NCBI RefSeq assembly: GCF_041415945.1
Contig: NZ_JBGCUS010000001.1
Location: forward strand, 3,348,001 to 3,412,000
Direction of reading: 5' to 3'
Source: Ancylobacter sp. IITR112
GTDB lineage: Bacteria; Pseudomonadota; Alphaproteobacteria; Rhizobiales; Xanthobacteraceae
DNA: 64,000 nucleotides
Part shown: positions 8,191 to 17,092 of the stretch, one piece after another
How the letters are laid out: each line of letters begins with the position of its first letter
How positions within the stretch are numbered: position 1 is the first letter of the stretch
Made by a program: the position numbers and the translations under genes
The notes under the pieces: generated by a model
The model's input: the letters and a program-made list of their open reading frames with translations, nothing else
Told to the model about the DNA's origin: nothing
Database searches by the model: none

Positions 8191-9023
8191 GCACCTCACC
8201 CGTCCGCGACGAGCCTGCGCTGGTCAAGGCGCTGGTCATCGGCCTCGCCCTCGGCATCGTCGGCCTGCTCATCGTCCTCCCCCTGATCGCCGTCTTCGCT
8301 CAGGCCTTCACCAAGGGCTGGGACGCCTATCTCGCCGCGCTGGTCGAGCCTGACGCGCTGGCGGCAATCCGCCTCACGCTGCTCGTCACCGCCCTCTCGC
8401 TCACCGCCAACACGGTGATGGGCCTCGTCATGGCCTGGGCGATCACCAAGTTCGAGTTCCGCGGCAAGAGCCTGCTCATCTCGCTGATCGACCTGCCTTT
8501 TTCGGTTTCCCCCGTGGTCGCGGGCCTTGTCTTCGTGCTGCTGTTCGGCGCGCAGGGCCTGTTCGGGCCGTGGCTAATCGACCATGGCTGGAAGATCATT
8601 TTCTCCTGGCCGGGCATCACGCTGGCGACGATTTTCGTCACCTTCCCCTTCGTCGCGCGCGAACTTATCCCGCTGATGCAGGAACAGGGCACGGCGGAAG
8701 AAGAGGCGGCGGTCACCCTCGGCGCCGGCGGCTGGCGGGTGTTCTCGCGCGTCACCCTGCCCAATATCAAATGGGCCCTGCTCTACGGCGTGCTGCTGTG
8801 CAACGCCCGCGCCATGGGCGAGTTCGGCGCGGTGTCCGTCGTGTCCGGCCATGTGCGGGGGGAGACCAACACCATCCCGCTGCAGGTCGAGATTCTCTAT
8901 AACGAGTACCAGTTCCAGGCGTCCTTCGCCGTCGCCTCGCTGCTGGCCCTGCTCGCCATCGTCACCCTGCTGGCCAAGACCGTGCTGGAAGCGCGCCTCG
9001 GCCGCAGCGGCGGGCGCCATTGA
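8187..9023 (+). CDS. cysW: Sulfate ABC transporter permease CysW
   Basis: 278 residues, coupled to cysT by a 4-base overlap. Typical CysW sequence: six membrane segments, the SVSPVVAGLVFVLLFG stretch, EAA-type loop (EEEAAVTLGAGGWRVFSR) and MGEFGAVSVVSGHVRG near the end. With CysT it forms the membrane channel for sulfate. The gene for the ATPase (CysA) would normally follow, but the next gene is on the opposite strand 7 bases away and is unrelated, so the ATPase must be encoded elsewhere. Confidence 0.93.
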   Translation: MSTSPVRDEPALVKALVIGLALGIVGLLIVLPLIAVFAQAFTKGWDAYLAALVEPDALAAIRLTLLVTALSLTANTVMGLVMAWAITKFEFRGKSLLISLIDLPFSVSPVVAGLVFVLLFGAQGLFGPWLIDHGWKIIFSWPGITLATIFVTFPFVARELIPLMQEQGTAEEEAAVTLGAGGWRVFSRVTLPNIKWALLYGVLLCNARAMGEFGAVSVVSGHVRGETNTIPLQVEILYNEYQFQASFAVASLLALLAIVTLLAKTVLEARLGRSGGRH

Positions 9024-9030
9024 GGGAGGT

Positions 9031-9612
9031 TCAGAACAGATAGACCGCCGCCAGCACGCCGCCGACGACCAGCACGGCAAAGGCGGCGGTCACCAGCCCC
9101 AGCCGTTCCTCGATGAAGGTGCGCGCACTCGGCCCGATCCAGTAAAGCAGTCCCGCCACCATGAAGAAACGCAGGCCGCGGGTGATGACCGAGAGCACGA
9201 CAAACCAGAACAGGCTGTAATGGGCGAAGCCTGAGGTGATGGTCACCACCTTATAGGGGATCGGCGTCAGTCCCTTGATGAGGATGATCCAGTGGCCGTA
9301 GCGCTGATACGCTTCGGTGAAGGCGTCCACCTTGGCGCCATAGCCATAAAGCTGGATCAGGAACAGGCCGAGCGAGTCATAGAGCAGCGCGCCGATGGCG
9401 TAGCCGAACAGGCCGCCGATGACCGAGGCGAGCGTGCACACGGTGGCGTACCACCAGGCGCGCGCGGGTCGCGCCAGGCACATCGGCACGAGCATCACGT
9501 CGGGAGGCACGGGAAAGAACGAGCTTTCGGCGAAGGAGACGCCGGCCAGAGCCCAGGGCGCGGAGGGGCGCTCGGCAAGGTCGATCACCCATTGGTAGAG
9601 ACGGCGCAGCAT
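9031..9612 (-). CDS. DedA/YqaA-family membrane protein (VTT domain)
   Basis: 193 residues. Start taken at MLRRLYQWVIDLAERPSAPW because the residues further upstream are encoded by a CT microsatellite. Visible family features: SFAESSFFPVPPDVML near residue 29, a GGLFGYAIG membrane-embedded segment, and the re-entrant ILIKGLTPIPYKVVTITSGFAH motif. These belong to the DedA/VTT (SNARE-associated) superfamily, YqaA branch, whose members include lipid scramblase-like and membrane-homeostasis proteins. Several hydrophobic segments; inner membrane. Convergent with cysW. Confidence 0.85.
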   Translation of the reverse strand: MLRRLYQWVIDLAERPSAPWALAGVSFAESSFFPVPPDVMLVPMCLARPARAWWYATVCTLASVIGGLFGYAIGALLYDSLGLFLIQLYGYGAKVDAFTEAYQRYGHWIILIKGLTPIPYKVVTITSGFAHYSLFWFVVLSVITRGLRFFMVAGLLYWIGPSARTFIEERLGLVTAAFAVLVVGGVLAAVYLF

Positions 9613-9625
9613 GAGAGGCCTGACG

Positions 9626-9643
9626 GAGAGAGAGAGAGAGAGA
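9626..9643. repeat. (GA)9 dinucleotide repeat in the leader of the DedA-like gene
   Basis: Eighteen bases of pure GA (CT on the coding strand), lying 14 to 31 bases upstream of the DedA-like start codon. It is the longest simple dinucleotide run I noticed in the window. The position, between promoter and start codon, is one where slipped-strand changes alter spacing rather than frame. Confidence 0.9.
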
Positions 9644-9673
9644 CGGGAGCGCCGCGGCGCTAAAGCGCGATAT

Positions 9674-10114
9674 TCAGGGGCGCCGGCGCGGCAGATCGGG
9701 AAGCGGCACGCCGGCGGCACCGTCGGCAAGATCCCATAGCAGCGGCCCGGCTGAGCCCGGACTGCCTTCGAATAGCGGCGAATCCTTGCCGGATGCTGAC
9801 CGGCGCTTGGGAATTTTCTCGGCCATGCCCATGAGCTTCTCGCGCCGGCGCATCTCCGCCCAGACATCCTCCGGCTCGATGCCGAGTTCGGCCCACAGCA
9901 CGACGAGATTGTAGATGAGGTCGGCGCTCTCGCGCACCGTGGCGGCGCGGTCGCCCATCACGCCGTCCAGCGCCACCTCGACCGCCTCCTCGGCGACCTT
10001 CTTGGCCATCGCCGCCCGCCCCTTGCGCAACAGTTTCGCGGTGCGCGGCGAAGGGTTGCTCCCCTTTCGCGTGGCGAGGACGGCGGTATACAGGCGACGG
10101 ATCGAATCACTCAT
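9674..10114 (-). CDS. hisE: HisE-like phosphoribosyl-ATP pyrophosphohydrolase (MazG fold)
   Basis: 146 residues from ATG at 10114. All-alpha NTP-pyrophosphohydrolase: the acidic metal-binding set is in KKVAEEAVEVAL and in RESADLIYNLVVLWAE, the two helices that bind Mg and the triphosphate. Canonical HisE removes pyrophosphate from phosphoribosyl-ATP, step two of histidine synthesis. It is about 40 residues longer than typical HisE because of a Pro/Gly-rich C-terminal tail, and no other his gene is in the window. It could be a second, stand-alone HisE paralogue; the symbol is therefore provisional. Confidence 0.72.
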   Translation of the reverse strand: MSDSIRRLYTAVLATRKGSNPSPRTAKLLRKGRAAMAKKVAEEAVEVALDGVMGDRAATVRESADLIYNLVVLWAELGIEPEDVWAEMRRREKLMGMAEKIPKRRSASGKDSPLFEGSPGSAGPLLWDLADGAAGVPLPDLPRRRP

Positions 10115-10265
10115 ACCGTCAATTCTAGAGCGAATTACATGAAGGCTTCGCGGCAGAAACACGCCTAGCTGGCGACGCCGTGATCGCGCGCCCGGCTTTG
10201 TCTTTTGCGCCGCCGCGGCGATCGGGTTATTGAAGAGGCGCAATGGCTTTTCAGGCTGGCCGGCC

Positions 10266-11678
10266 ATGCTGCGCGCCGCCGCCCTTCATGTTGAAACGGA
10301 TACCGGAAGCGTGCTGAACCTTTCCCTGTCCCGCCCCGCCCGCCGCGCCGTCCGCTGGCTCGCCGCCGCGCTGCTCGTTCCCTTGTTGCTGGCGCCGCTC
10401 GCGGCCCAGGCGACCCCCTCGCTGGTCATCGACGTGGACAGCGGCAAGGTGCTGCTGGCGGAAGAGGCGACCAAGCCGTGGTATCCGGCCTCCATCACCA
10501 AGCTGATGACGGCCTATGTGACCTTCAAGGCGATCCGCGCGGGGCGGCTGACGCCCGAGACGCTCATCACCGTCTCGGAAACCGCCGCCGCACAGAAGCC
10601 CTCGAAGATGGGCTTCAAGGTCGGCACGCAGGTCACAGTCGACAATGCGCTGAAGATGATGCTGGTGAAGTCGGCCAACGACATGGCCGTGGTGCTGGCG
10701 GAAGGGGTGGGCGGCTCGCTGCCCGCCTTTGTCGCGGAGATGAACGCCACCGCCGCCGAACTCGGCATGAACGGCACCCATTACGCCAATCCCAATGGCC
10801 TGCCGGACCCGGAGCAGGTGTCGACCGCGCGCGACCTCGCCATCCTCGCGCGCGCCATCTTCCTCAATTTCCCGGAACAGGCAGACCTGTTCCGCATCCC
10901 GGCCATCAAGCTCGGCCCGGCGGTGATCCGCAGCTACAACAAGCTGATCGACCGCTATCCCGGCGCCGACGGAATGAAAACTGGCTTCATCTGCGCCTCC
11001 GGTTTCAACCTCGTCGCCAGCGCCACGCGCGGCAACCGACATCTTCTCGCCGTGGTGCTGGGCACCGATTCGGGCAAGGCCCGCACGGAGGAAGCTGCCC
11101 TGCTGCTGGAACGCGGCTTCCAGCAGCAGGGCAGCATCTTCGGCTCCATCGCCCCGTCGGTCGAATCGCTGCGCAATGAACCCGGCGCACCGACCGACAT
11201 GCGCGCGCAGGTGTGCGGCGGCAAGCGCAAGAACACCGCGTCTGAAGCCGACGATGACAGCGGCCCGGCGCCGACCGGCTTCGTCGCCGCCGGCATGCCG
11301 CAGCTCGGCGAGAATGTGACCGGCGCCAGCCTGCTCCAGAAGCTGCCGCCGTCCATGCCGCCAGTCGAAGTGTTCGTCGGGCCCTTCCCCAGCGCCGAGG
11401 CTCTCGCCGCCGCCTATCCGCCGCCGCCGGCACCGAAGAAGCCGGCCAATGCGAAGAAGCCGGGCGACAAGAAGGGACAGGCGACCGCCATTATCGACCC
11501 CGCCGATCCCTCTGCCCCCGGTGCGCCGACACCAAAGCCCAAGCCGAAACCTGCAACGGCGCAGGCGACCACCGGCGCCAAACCGGCCGCCAAGCCGGCC
11601 ACCAAGCCGGCGTCAAAGCCCGCGCCGAAGCCGGCGGCGGCGCCTGCCGCGCCGATGGAGCTCGCCCCGCCGCAGTAA
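10266..11678 (+). CDS. Serine-type D-Ala-D-Ala carboxypeptidase (PBP5/DacF family)
   Basis: 470 residues from ATG 10266; a GTG at 10311 would start directly at the signal peptide (LNLSLSRPARRAVRWLAAALL) and is a real alternative. Secreted peptidoglycan D,D-carboxypeptidase that trims the terminal D-Ala of stem peptides. The three active-site motifs are present in order: SITK (S-x-x-K), SAN (S-x-N) and KTG in DGMKTGFICASG. The last 100 residues or so are a Pro/Ala/Lys-rich tail (KPAAKPATKPASKPAPKPA) of low complexity, probably wall-spanning or disordered. Divergent from the HisE-like gene. Confidence 0.9.
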   Translation: MLRAAALHVETDTGSVLNLSLSRPARRAVRWLAAALLVPLLLAPLAAQATPSLVIDVDSGKVLLAEEATKPWYPASITKLMTAYVTFKAIRAGRLTPETLITVSETAAAQKPSKMGFKVGTQVTVDNALKMMLVKSANDMAVVLAEGVGGSLPAFVAEMNATAAELGMNGTHYANPNGLPDPEQVSTARDLAILARAIFLNFPEQADLFRIPAIKLGPAVIRSYNKLIDRYPGADGMKTGFICASGFNLVASATRGNRHLLAVVLGTDSGKARTEEAALLLERGFQQQGSIFGSIAPSVESLRNEPGAPTDMRAQVCGGKRKNTASEADDDSGPAPTGFVAAGMPQLGENVTGASLLQKLPPSMPPVEVFVGPFPSAEALAAAYPPPPAPKKPANAKKPGDKKGQATAIIDPADPSAPGAPTPKPKPKPATAQATTGAKPAAKPATKPASKPAPKPAAAPAAPMELAPPQ

Positions 11679-11737
11679 GGGTGCGGGACGGCGCCGCGCA
11701 GCGACGCGGCGCCCACGCGCCGAACAGGAAACCGTCC

Positions 11738-12865
11738 ATGAGCGAGGCGACACCTCTCCCGCCCGAGCCCATTCCCGTCACGCTGCTCACGGGCTTTCTC
11801 GGCGCCGGCAAGACCACCCTGCTGAACGCGCTGCTGCAGCAGCCGGGCATGGCGGACACCGCTGTCCTGATCAATGAGTTCGGTGAAATCGGGCTCGATC
11901 ATCTTCTGGTGCAGCATTTCGACGACGCGACCGTGCTGCTCGCCTCGGGCTGCCTGTGCTGCACCATTCGCGGCGATCTTTCCGACGGGCTGGAACAGCT
12001 GCTGCGGCGCATGGACAATGGCGCCATCCCGCCCTTCCGTCGTGTGGTCATCGAAACCACCGGTCTCGCCGATCCCGCGCCGATCCTGCACGTCCTCATG
12101 ATGCATCCCTATCTGGTGATGCGCTTCCGGCTCGATGGCGTGGTGACGGTGGTCGATGCCGTGAACGGGCTCGGCACGCTCGACGCGCACGCCGAATCCG
12201 TGCGGCAGGCGGCGATTTCCGACCGCATCGTCCTGACCAAGACCGATCTGATCGACACACCCGAACGCGCGGCCGACCTCGCGGTCCTGCGTCAGCGCCT
12301 CGCCCGCCTTGCTCCGGGCGCACCCGTGCTCGATGCGGCAAAAGGCGAGGCAACGCCCGCAGCCTTGCTGGGGGCCGGCCTCTATGATCCCTCCAGCAAG
12401 ATCCCCGATGTCTCGCGCTGGTTGGCCGATGAAGCGGTAGCGGCGGCGGAAGAAGCCGCCCGCACTCATGCGCATGACGAGAACCGCCATGATGAGCGCA
12501 TCCGCGCCTTTACCGTGGCCACCGACGCGCCCGTCTCCGCCGCCGCCATCGACATGTTCCTGGAACTGGTGCGCGGCACCCACGGCTCCAAACTGCTGCG
12601 GCTCAAGGGCATCGTGAAGCTGGCGGAAGACCCCGAGCACCCGCTGGTGCTGCACGGCGTGCAGCATGTGCTGCATCCGCCGAGCCAGCTCGCCGCCTGG
12701 CCGGACGACGACCGGCGCACACGTCTTGTCATGATCGTGCGCGATGTCGAACCCGCCGTGATCCGCCGGCTGTTCGACGCCTTCATGGGCCTGCCGGCGG
12801 TGGACCGGCCCGACCGCGCCGCCATGACCGATAACCCGCTCGCCCCGGCGACGCTGCGGCGTTGA
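11738..12865 (+). CDS. COG0523/CobW-family GTP-binding metallochaperone
   Basis: 375 residues from ATG 11738. P-loop GTPase of the G3E family: Walker A GFLGAGKTTL near residue 18, the metal-binding CLCC motif in ASGCLCCTIRGDL, the ETTGLADP switch region, and TKTDLID as the guanine-specificity motif. A His/Asp-rich linker (HAHDENRHDE) precedes the C-terminal CobW_C domain. Such proteins deliver zinc (ZNG1-type) or cobalt (CobW) to client enzymes. No cobalamin, nitrile hydratase or Zur-type gene is adjacent, so metal and client are undetermined. Confidence 0.88.
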   Translation: MSEATPLPPEPIPVTLLTGFLGAGKTTLLNALLQQPGMADTAVLINEFGEIGLDHLLVQHFDDATVLLASGCLCCTIRGDLSDGLEQLLRRMDNGAIPPFRRVVIETTGLADPAPILHVLMMHPYLVMRFRLDGVVTVVDAVNGLGTLDAHAESVRQAAISDRIVLTKTDLIDTPERAADLAVLRQRLARLAPGAPVLDAAKGEATPAALLGAGLYDPSSKIPDVSRWLADEAVAAAEEAARTHAHDENRHDERIRAFTVATDAPVSAAAIDMFLELVRGTHGSKLLRLKGIVKLAEDPEHPLVLHGVQHVLHPPSQLAAWPDDDRRTRLVMIVRDVEPAVIRRLFDAFMGLPAVDRPDRAAMTDNPLAPATLRR

Positions 12866-12878
12866 GGCCGCGCTGGGT

Positions 12879-13493
12879 CTACTGCCCGGAGACCGGCGCG
12901 CCGTTGAGCAGGATCTGCGTGCTGCCGGGCGCCGGCGCGGGGGCCGAACCGGCAGCCGCCTCCGAGGCTTCGACCTTGGGGTCGGGCACGGCAATCACCA
13001 TCGCCCAGTAGACGCTGTACTTGCTGCGCGGCGAACGCACCGCGGCGATGCCGAGGCGGGTGGCACCGGGCAGCAGCATGTTCTTGTTGTGCGAGGGCGA
13101 ATCGCGCCACCCCGAAAAAGCCTCGGCCAGCGTGTGATAGCCGGCGCCGACATTCTCCGCCGCGCGCAGGCCGCTAAAGCCCGCCGCCTTCAGCCGCGTG
13201 GTCAGGCCCCGCCCGCCTATATTGTGCGAGAGCTGGTCGGCAGCCGCCATCGCCTTCGCCTGACGCTCGGCGACCGTCATCAACACCGGGTCGATCGTCA
13301 CCGCCGGCAGGCCGCGCCCGCGCCGGTAGTCGCTGATGAGGTCAGCCGCCGCCTGCGGATCGAGCGCGCCACCCTTGGCGATGTTGGCATAGAAGGTCTC
13401 GTCCACCGGCACGGTGGTCGGACCGGCGGCGCACCCCGCCAGCAGGAGGGGCACCAGCAGGAGGCCGGCGAGGCGCTTCAGCGGGAACGACAT
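12879..13493 (-). CDS. CAP-domain lipoprotein
   Basis: 204 residues. The N-terminus carries a lipoprotein signal (LLLVPLLLAGCAAG, lipobox LAGC, modified Cys21). The rest is a CAP/SCP-like domain: LISDYRRGRGLPAVTIDPVL, the His in QLSHNIGG, ENVGAGYHTLAEAFSGWRDSPSHNKNML (seen as WRDSPSHNKNML) and the closing YWAMVIAVP strand. Bacterial CAP proteins are extracytoplasmic and of mostly unknown activity. Convergent with the CobW-like gene, 13 bases apart. Confidence 0.9.
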   Translation of the reverse strand: MSFPLKRLAGLLLVPLLLAGCAAGPTTVPVDETFYANIAKGGALDPQAAADLISDYRRGRGLPAVTIDPVLMTVAERQAKAMAAADQLSHNIGGRGLTTRLKAAGFSGLRAAENVGAGYHTLAEAFSGWRDSPSHNKNMLLPGATRLGIAAVRSPRSKYSVYWAMVIAVPDPKVEASEAAAGSAPAPAPGSTQILLNGAPVSGQ

Positions 13494-13604
13494 GCGACAC
13501 TCTCAAGGAGGAGCGGGAAGAAATCCGGGCCCGATTGAATCCGCCCGGATCAGTAAACCAATTGCTAACATCCGCGCCGGCGCACGACCGTTCCGCGAAA
13601 ATGC

Positions 13605-16151
13605 TCAGCCAGCCTCGTCTTCAGCCGCCGGCTCTTCTCCGATCCGCCCGCCGCGATAGATGCTCCAAGGCGTGTAGGGAATGCCGATCTTCGCCGCCTT
13701 AAGCCGGTCCAGCACGGCGAAGTGCAGATCGCTCTTCACTGTCAGGGCGTAATCGACATTGGCGACGACGCAGCGCAGCTCGAATTTGAGGTAGCTGTCG
13801 CCGAACGCCATCAGGAAGACGCGCGGCGGCGGCGAGCGCAGCACCTGCGGGTGATCGCAGGCGCAGCCGATCAGGATGTCGCGCACCTCGTCCGCATCGG
13901 CGTCATAGGCGACATTCACCGCCACGATCACCCGGCCGGTGGTGTTGGCATGGGTGAAGTTCTTCACCATGCCGGTGATGAGGTCGGAATTGGGAATCAG
14001 CACCGCCGCGCGATCGAAGGTCTCGATCTCGGTCGCGCGCACGCTGATGCGCCGCACATAGCCCTCCTCGCCCTTCACCGCGATGGTGTCGCCGACCCGG
14101 ATCGGCCGTTCCGCGAGCAGGATCAGCCCGGAAACGAAATTGGAGACGATGGACTGCAGGCCGAAGCCGATACCGACCGAGAGCGCACCCGCAACGAGCG
14201 CGATGTTCTCGAGATTCAGCCCCAATTGCCCCATCGCCATGGCGATGACGGTAATCGAGCCGATATAGCCGATGATGGTGGCGATGGAGTTCTGCAGGCC
14301 CTGGTCGAACGCCGTCTTCGGCAGGATCGCCACCGCGAACCAGCGCTGGATCGCCCGCGCGATGACGATGCCGACCACCAGGAACAGCAGCGCGCTCAGA
14401 ATGTCGGCGATGGCGACGGTGGAATTGCCGATGGTAAAGCCGAGCGTGATGCGGCTCGCAATGTCGGCGAGGTCGGAGGTGGAGGTGCCGAAAGTGCCCA
14501 CGGTGAGGATGACGATGCCGATGATCGCCACCGCCTTAAGCAGGCCGGCGGTTAGCACCGCCAGAAGTTCAAGGCTCGCCGGGCGAATGCCGATCAGCTT
14601 CGCCGCATGGCGCGCCCGCGGCCCCGTGGCGAGGGCGTCGATGAAGAGCGTGTTGATCAGCGCCACGACGAGATAGAGCGTGCCGGCCATCACCACGGCG
14701 ATCAGTGCCCGCGACGACAGGAAGCCGGCGAAACTGACATAGCCGATGATCAGCGCGCCGAGGATGGTGAGGTTCAGGACCCAGAAGGGGAACTTGATCC
14801 AGTTGAGCACGGAGGTCGACGGCGCCTCCCCGGCCCCGGCGCCTGCTGCGGCCGGAGGCGCCGCGCTCCTGGTCTCGCCGCCCTTCGCATCGGACGTGTC
14901 GTTGTCGCCGTCGCCCGACAGGGCGTTGAGCGCCCGCATGCTGTGGGAACCCACCAGAACAAGGCAGAGCGACATGGTGGCGCTGGTCGCCACCGAGAGC
15001 GGCACTGGAACGACCAGGGCCCGATGGAAGGCGCCGAGCGTCACCGCTCCCGCCAGAACCCAGAGGCCGATCGAGGCGTAACGGAAGATCAGTCCGGCGA
15101 TCTCGTCGGAGAGCGGCACCACGCGGCGCCGCGGCTCGCGCGGCGCCAGCGCCCCGTCGAGCAGGCCGACGCCGACGGCGACGATGACGATCGCCAGCAG
15201 AAGACCCTGGGTGATTTCATTCACCCGCGGCGGCAGCAGATCGAAGCTGTTGAGCAGCGCCAGAACCGCCGTGGCGGCCAAAGGCGCCGCCGCCAGGCGC
15301 AGAACCGCCACGAGCGCGGAGAGGCTGCATGCGCGAAGCCGCGAGATCGGCGCACCATCGACGCCGAGTTCAGCGCGTTGGATGGGGCGGGCCAATACGC
15401 TCCGCGCGAGGAAGATCAATCCCACAATCACCAGCGAGGCGAAGGCAATGGCGATCTGCCCGATCGGCTGCATGCGCGCATTGGCATAGGCCGCCCAGTC
15501 GCCGAGCAGATAGTTGATGCCGCGCAGTTCCACCGGCACCGCCGCCGCGGCTGCCAGCCAGAGCGAGGGATCGAGCACGCTGTAGGAGCGGGCGAGCAAC
15601 TGGTCGGTGAACAGCGCCCGTCGCCGGCTGGTGATGCGGTCGGAGAGTTGATCCGCGCGCACCTTCAGCAGCCTCGCCTGCTTCAGCACCGCGTCGACCT
15701 CCGCCGCACGGGCGGTGAGCGCGTCGCGCTCGGCGGTAATCGACGCGCTCTCGGCCGGCGCATCTTCGGCGGGCTTGGGGCCGATTTCCTTGACGCGATG
15801 GTTGAGGTTGGTGAGCACCGGGTCAAGCGCGGCGATGCCGGCGGTCAGGTCGGCCCGCACCGGATCGAGCCGGGTGCGGAGATCGTCAAGGTCGCTTGAG
15901 CGCAACCCGTCGCGTCCGAGCGCCGCCTCCACACCGTCGACGATGGCGCGCTGGCCTTCCAGCTTCTCCTGCACCTGCTGCTGCTCGGGCGGAATTTGCG
16001 CGAAGCTCGCGCTGGCGCCGACCAGAACGGCAAGCGCCATCAGCGCGGCCAGAAGCCTAATCGCCGCGCGGCGCAAGCGACGCACGACTGCCCCCGCGCT
16101 GGCAGGGGACGCTGAGGCGGCGGAAGCGGAAAGGAGAACGCTGGAGAACAT
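13605..16151 (-). CDS. Large mechanosensitive channel, MscS family with DUF3772-type N-terminus
   Basis: 848 residues. Signal/leader hydrophobic segment near residues 25-50, then a periplasmic coiled region rich in Glu/Arg (EKLEGQRAIVDGVEAALGRD), then roughly ten or more membrane segments, and a C-terminal MscS core: pore helix GALSVGIGFGLQSIVSNFVSGL followed by LLAERPIRVGDTIAV and the beta domain GYVRRISVRATEIETFD. It should gate on membrane tension to release solutes on hypo-osmotic shock. The length and long N-terminal part resemble MscK/YjeP-type channels. The Pro-poor C-terminus ends RIGEEPAAEDEAG. Confidence 0.9.
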   Translation of the reverse strand: MFSSVLLSASAASASPASAGAVVRRLRRAAIRLLAALMALAVLVGASASFAQIPPEQQQVQEKLEGQRAIVDGVEAALGRDGLRSSDLDDLRTRLDPVRADLTAGIAALDPVLTNLNHRVKEIGPKPAEDAPAESASITAERDALTARAAEVDAVLKQARLLKVRADQLSDRITSRRRALFTDQLLARSYSVLDPSLWLAAAAAVPVELRGINYLLGDWAAYANARMQPIGQIAIAFASLVIVGLIFLARSVLARPIQRAELGVDGAPISRLRACSLSALVAVLRLAAAPLAATAVLALLNSFDLLPPRVNEITQGLLLAIVIVAVGVGLLDGALAPREPRRRVVPLSDEIAGLIFRYASIGLWVLAGAVTLGAFHRALVVPVPLSVATSATMSLCLVLVGSHSMRALNALSGDGDNDTSDAKGGETRSAAPPAAAGAGAGEAPSTSVLNWIKFPFWVLNLTILGALIIGYVSFAGFLSSRALIAVVMAGTLYLVVALINTLFIDALATGPRARHAAKLIGIRPASLELLAVLTAGLLKAVAIIGIVILTVGTFGTSTSDLADIASRITLGFTIGNSTVAIADILSALLFLVVGIVIARAIQRWFAVAILPKTAFDQGLQNSIATIIGYIGSITVIAMAMGQLGLNLENIALVAGALSVGIGFGLQSIVSNFVSGLILLAERPIRVGDTIAVKGEEGYVRRISVRATEIETFDRAAVLIPNSDLITGMVKNFTHANTTGRVIVAVNVAYDADADEVRDILIGCACDHPQVLRSPPPRVFLMAFGDSYLKFELRCVVANVDYALTVKSDLHFAVLDRLKAAKIGIPYTPWSIYRGGRIGEEPAAEDEAG

Positions 16152-16241
16152 CGGGCCAGGAAGATTGGAGCCAGTCGCCGACCTGTCTCAGTCCCGATCA
16201 AGGCCAAGTCAAGGCCGGAACCAGGCCGGACAGACGCGATC

Positions 16242-16892
16242 TCAGTTCCCGCGTAGATGCGGCGGCAGCATGCGCTCCTGCAGATCGGCGGCGGAGAAGA
16301 GCACGGCGAAAATATCGCCGATGAATTCGCGGGCCTGCGAGAAAAAGGTGGCACGCGGAGCCCGCATGCGCCCGACCATCTCCTCGTCGTCGAGCTGGAG
16401 GTCGGCGGCATGATGAACCGCGAGGTTCCGCATCGGCCCGTTATTGGGCAGGAATACCACCTGCAGTTCCTCAATGCCGCGATTTTGCGCCAGCAGTACC
16501 AGATGGCGCATCAGTGCCGAACCGATACCCTTGCCCTGCCAGGCGCGCTCGACGCTGAACGCCGCCTCGGCCGCCGCCGGCTTGCCCGGGCGTCGGCCCA
16601 GCGGGTGCAGTTCGGCAACCGCCCGCAATTCGCCGTCGATGAAATAGCCGATGGCGCTGGCATCGCCCGACACTACGCGGGTGGCGTGACGTGCGAGGGC
16701 GTTGTCGGAGACCACGCCGCCGAAGCGCATGAAACGGCTCAGCGGGTCGAGACGCAGCAGGTGGGTCAGGATCAAGTCGCGCTCCGCCGGCACCAGCTTG
16801 CGGATGTGGCCGGGCAGGCGATCGGACATGGAAGCCGACGCCGGCGCTTCGGCACCGACTGCGGGAGAAAGGCTGGTCTCGGTCTGTATCAT
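16242..16892 (-). CDS. GNAT-family N-acetyltransferase
   Basis: 216 residues from ATG 16892, chosen because a GAGG site lies just upstream; the longer frame adds Cys-rich residues of no family likeness. The acetyl-CoA site is in VERAWQGKGIGSALMRHLV (the Q/R-x-x-G-x-G/A motif). The N-terminal half (RDLILTHLLRLDPLSRFMRFGGVVSD) resembles acetyltransferases with a Q-loop like those linked to protein acylation or osmoregulation. Ends with LQERMLPPHLRGN. Substrate unknown. It reads into the MscS gene after a 90-base gap. Confidence 0.8.
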   Translation of the reverse strand: MIQTETSLSPAVGAEAPASASMSDRLPGHIRKLVPAERDLILTHLLRLDPLSRFMRFGGVVSDNALARHATRVVSGDASAIGYFIDGELRAVAELHPLGRRPGKPAAAEAAFSVERAWQGKGIGSALMRHLVLLAQNRGIEELQVVFLPNNGPMRNLAVHHAADLQLDDEEMVGRMRAPRATFFSQAREFIGDIFAVLFSAADLQERMLPPHLRGN

Positions 16893-17092
16893 CGGTTCGG
16901 CCTCGGGGGGCGCCGCGATCTTTATTGCGGCGCAACACAAATATGCGCACCGCACAACGAGACAACTCCCGCATCTGCATAGCTCGCATGCGACGCTCGG
17001 AAGCCTTGCCAATCTACACGAGAAACGGGAACCGGCCTATCGGGAAGGTCGCGGATCCGCCGCGCCAGCGGCGCAGTTTCGCAGCGCCGCGC

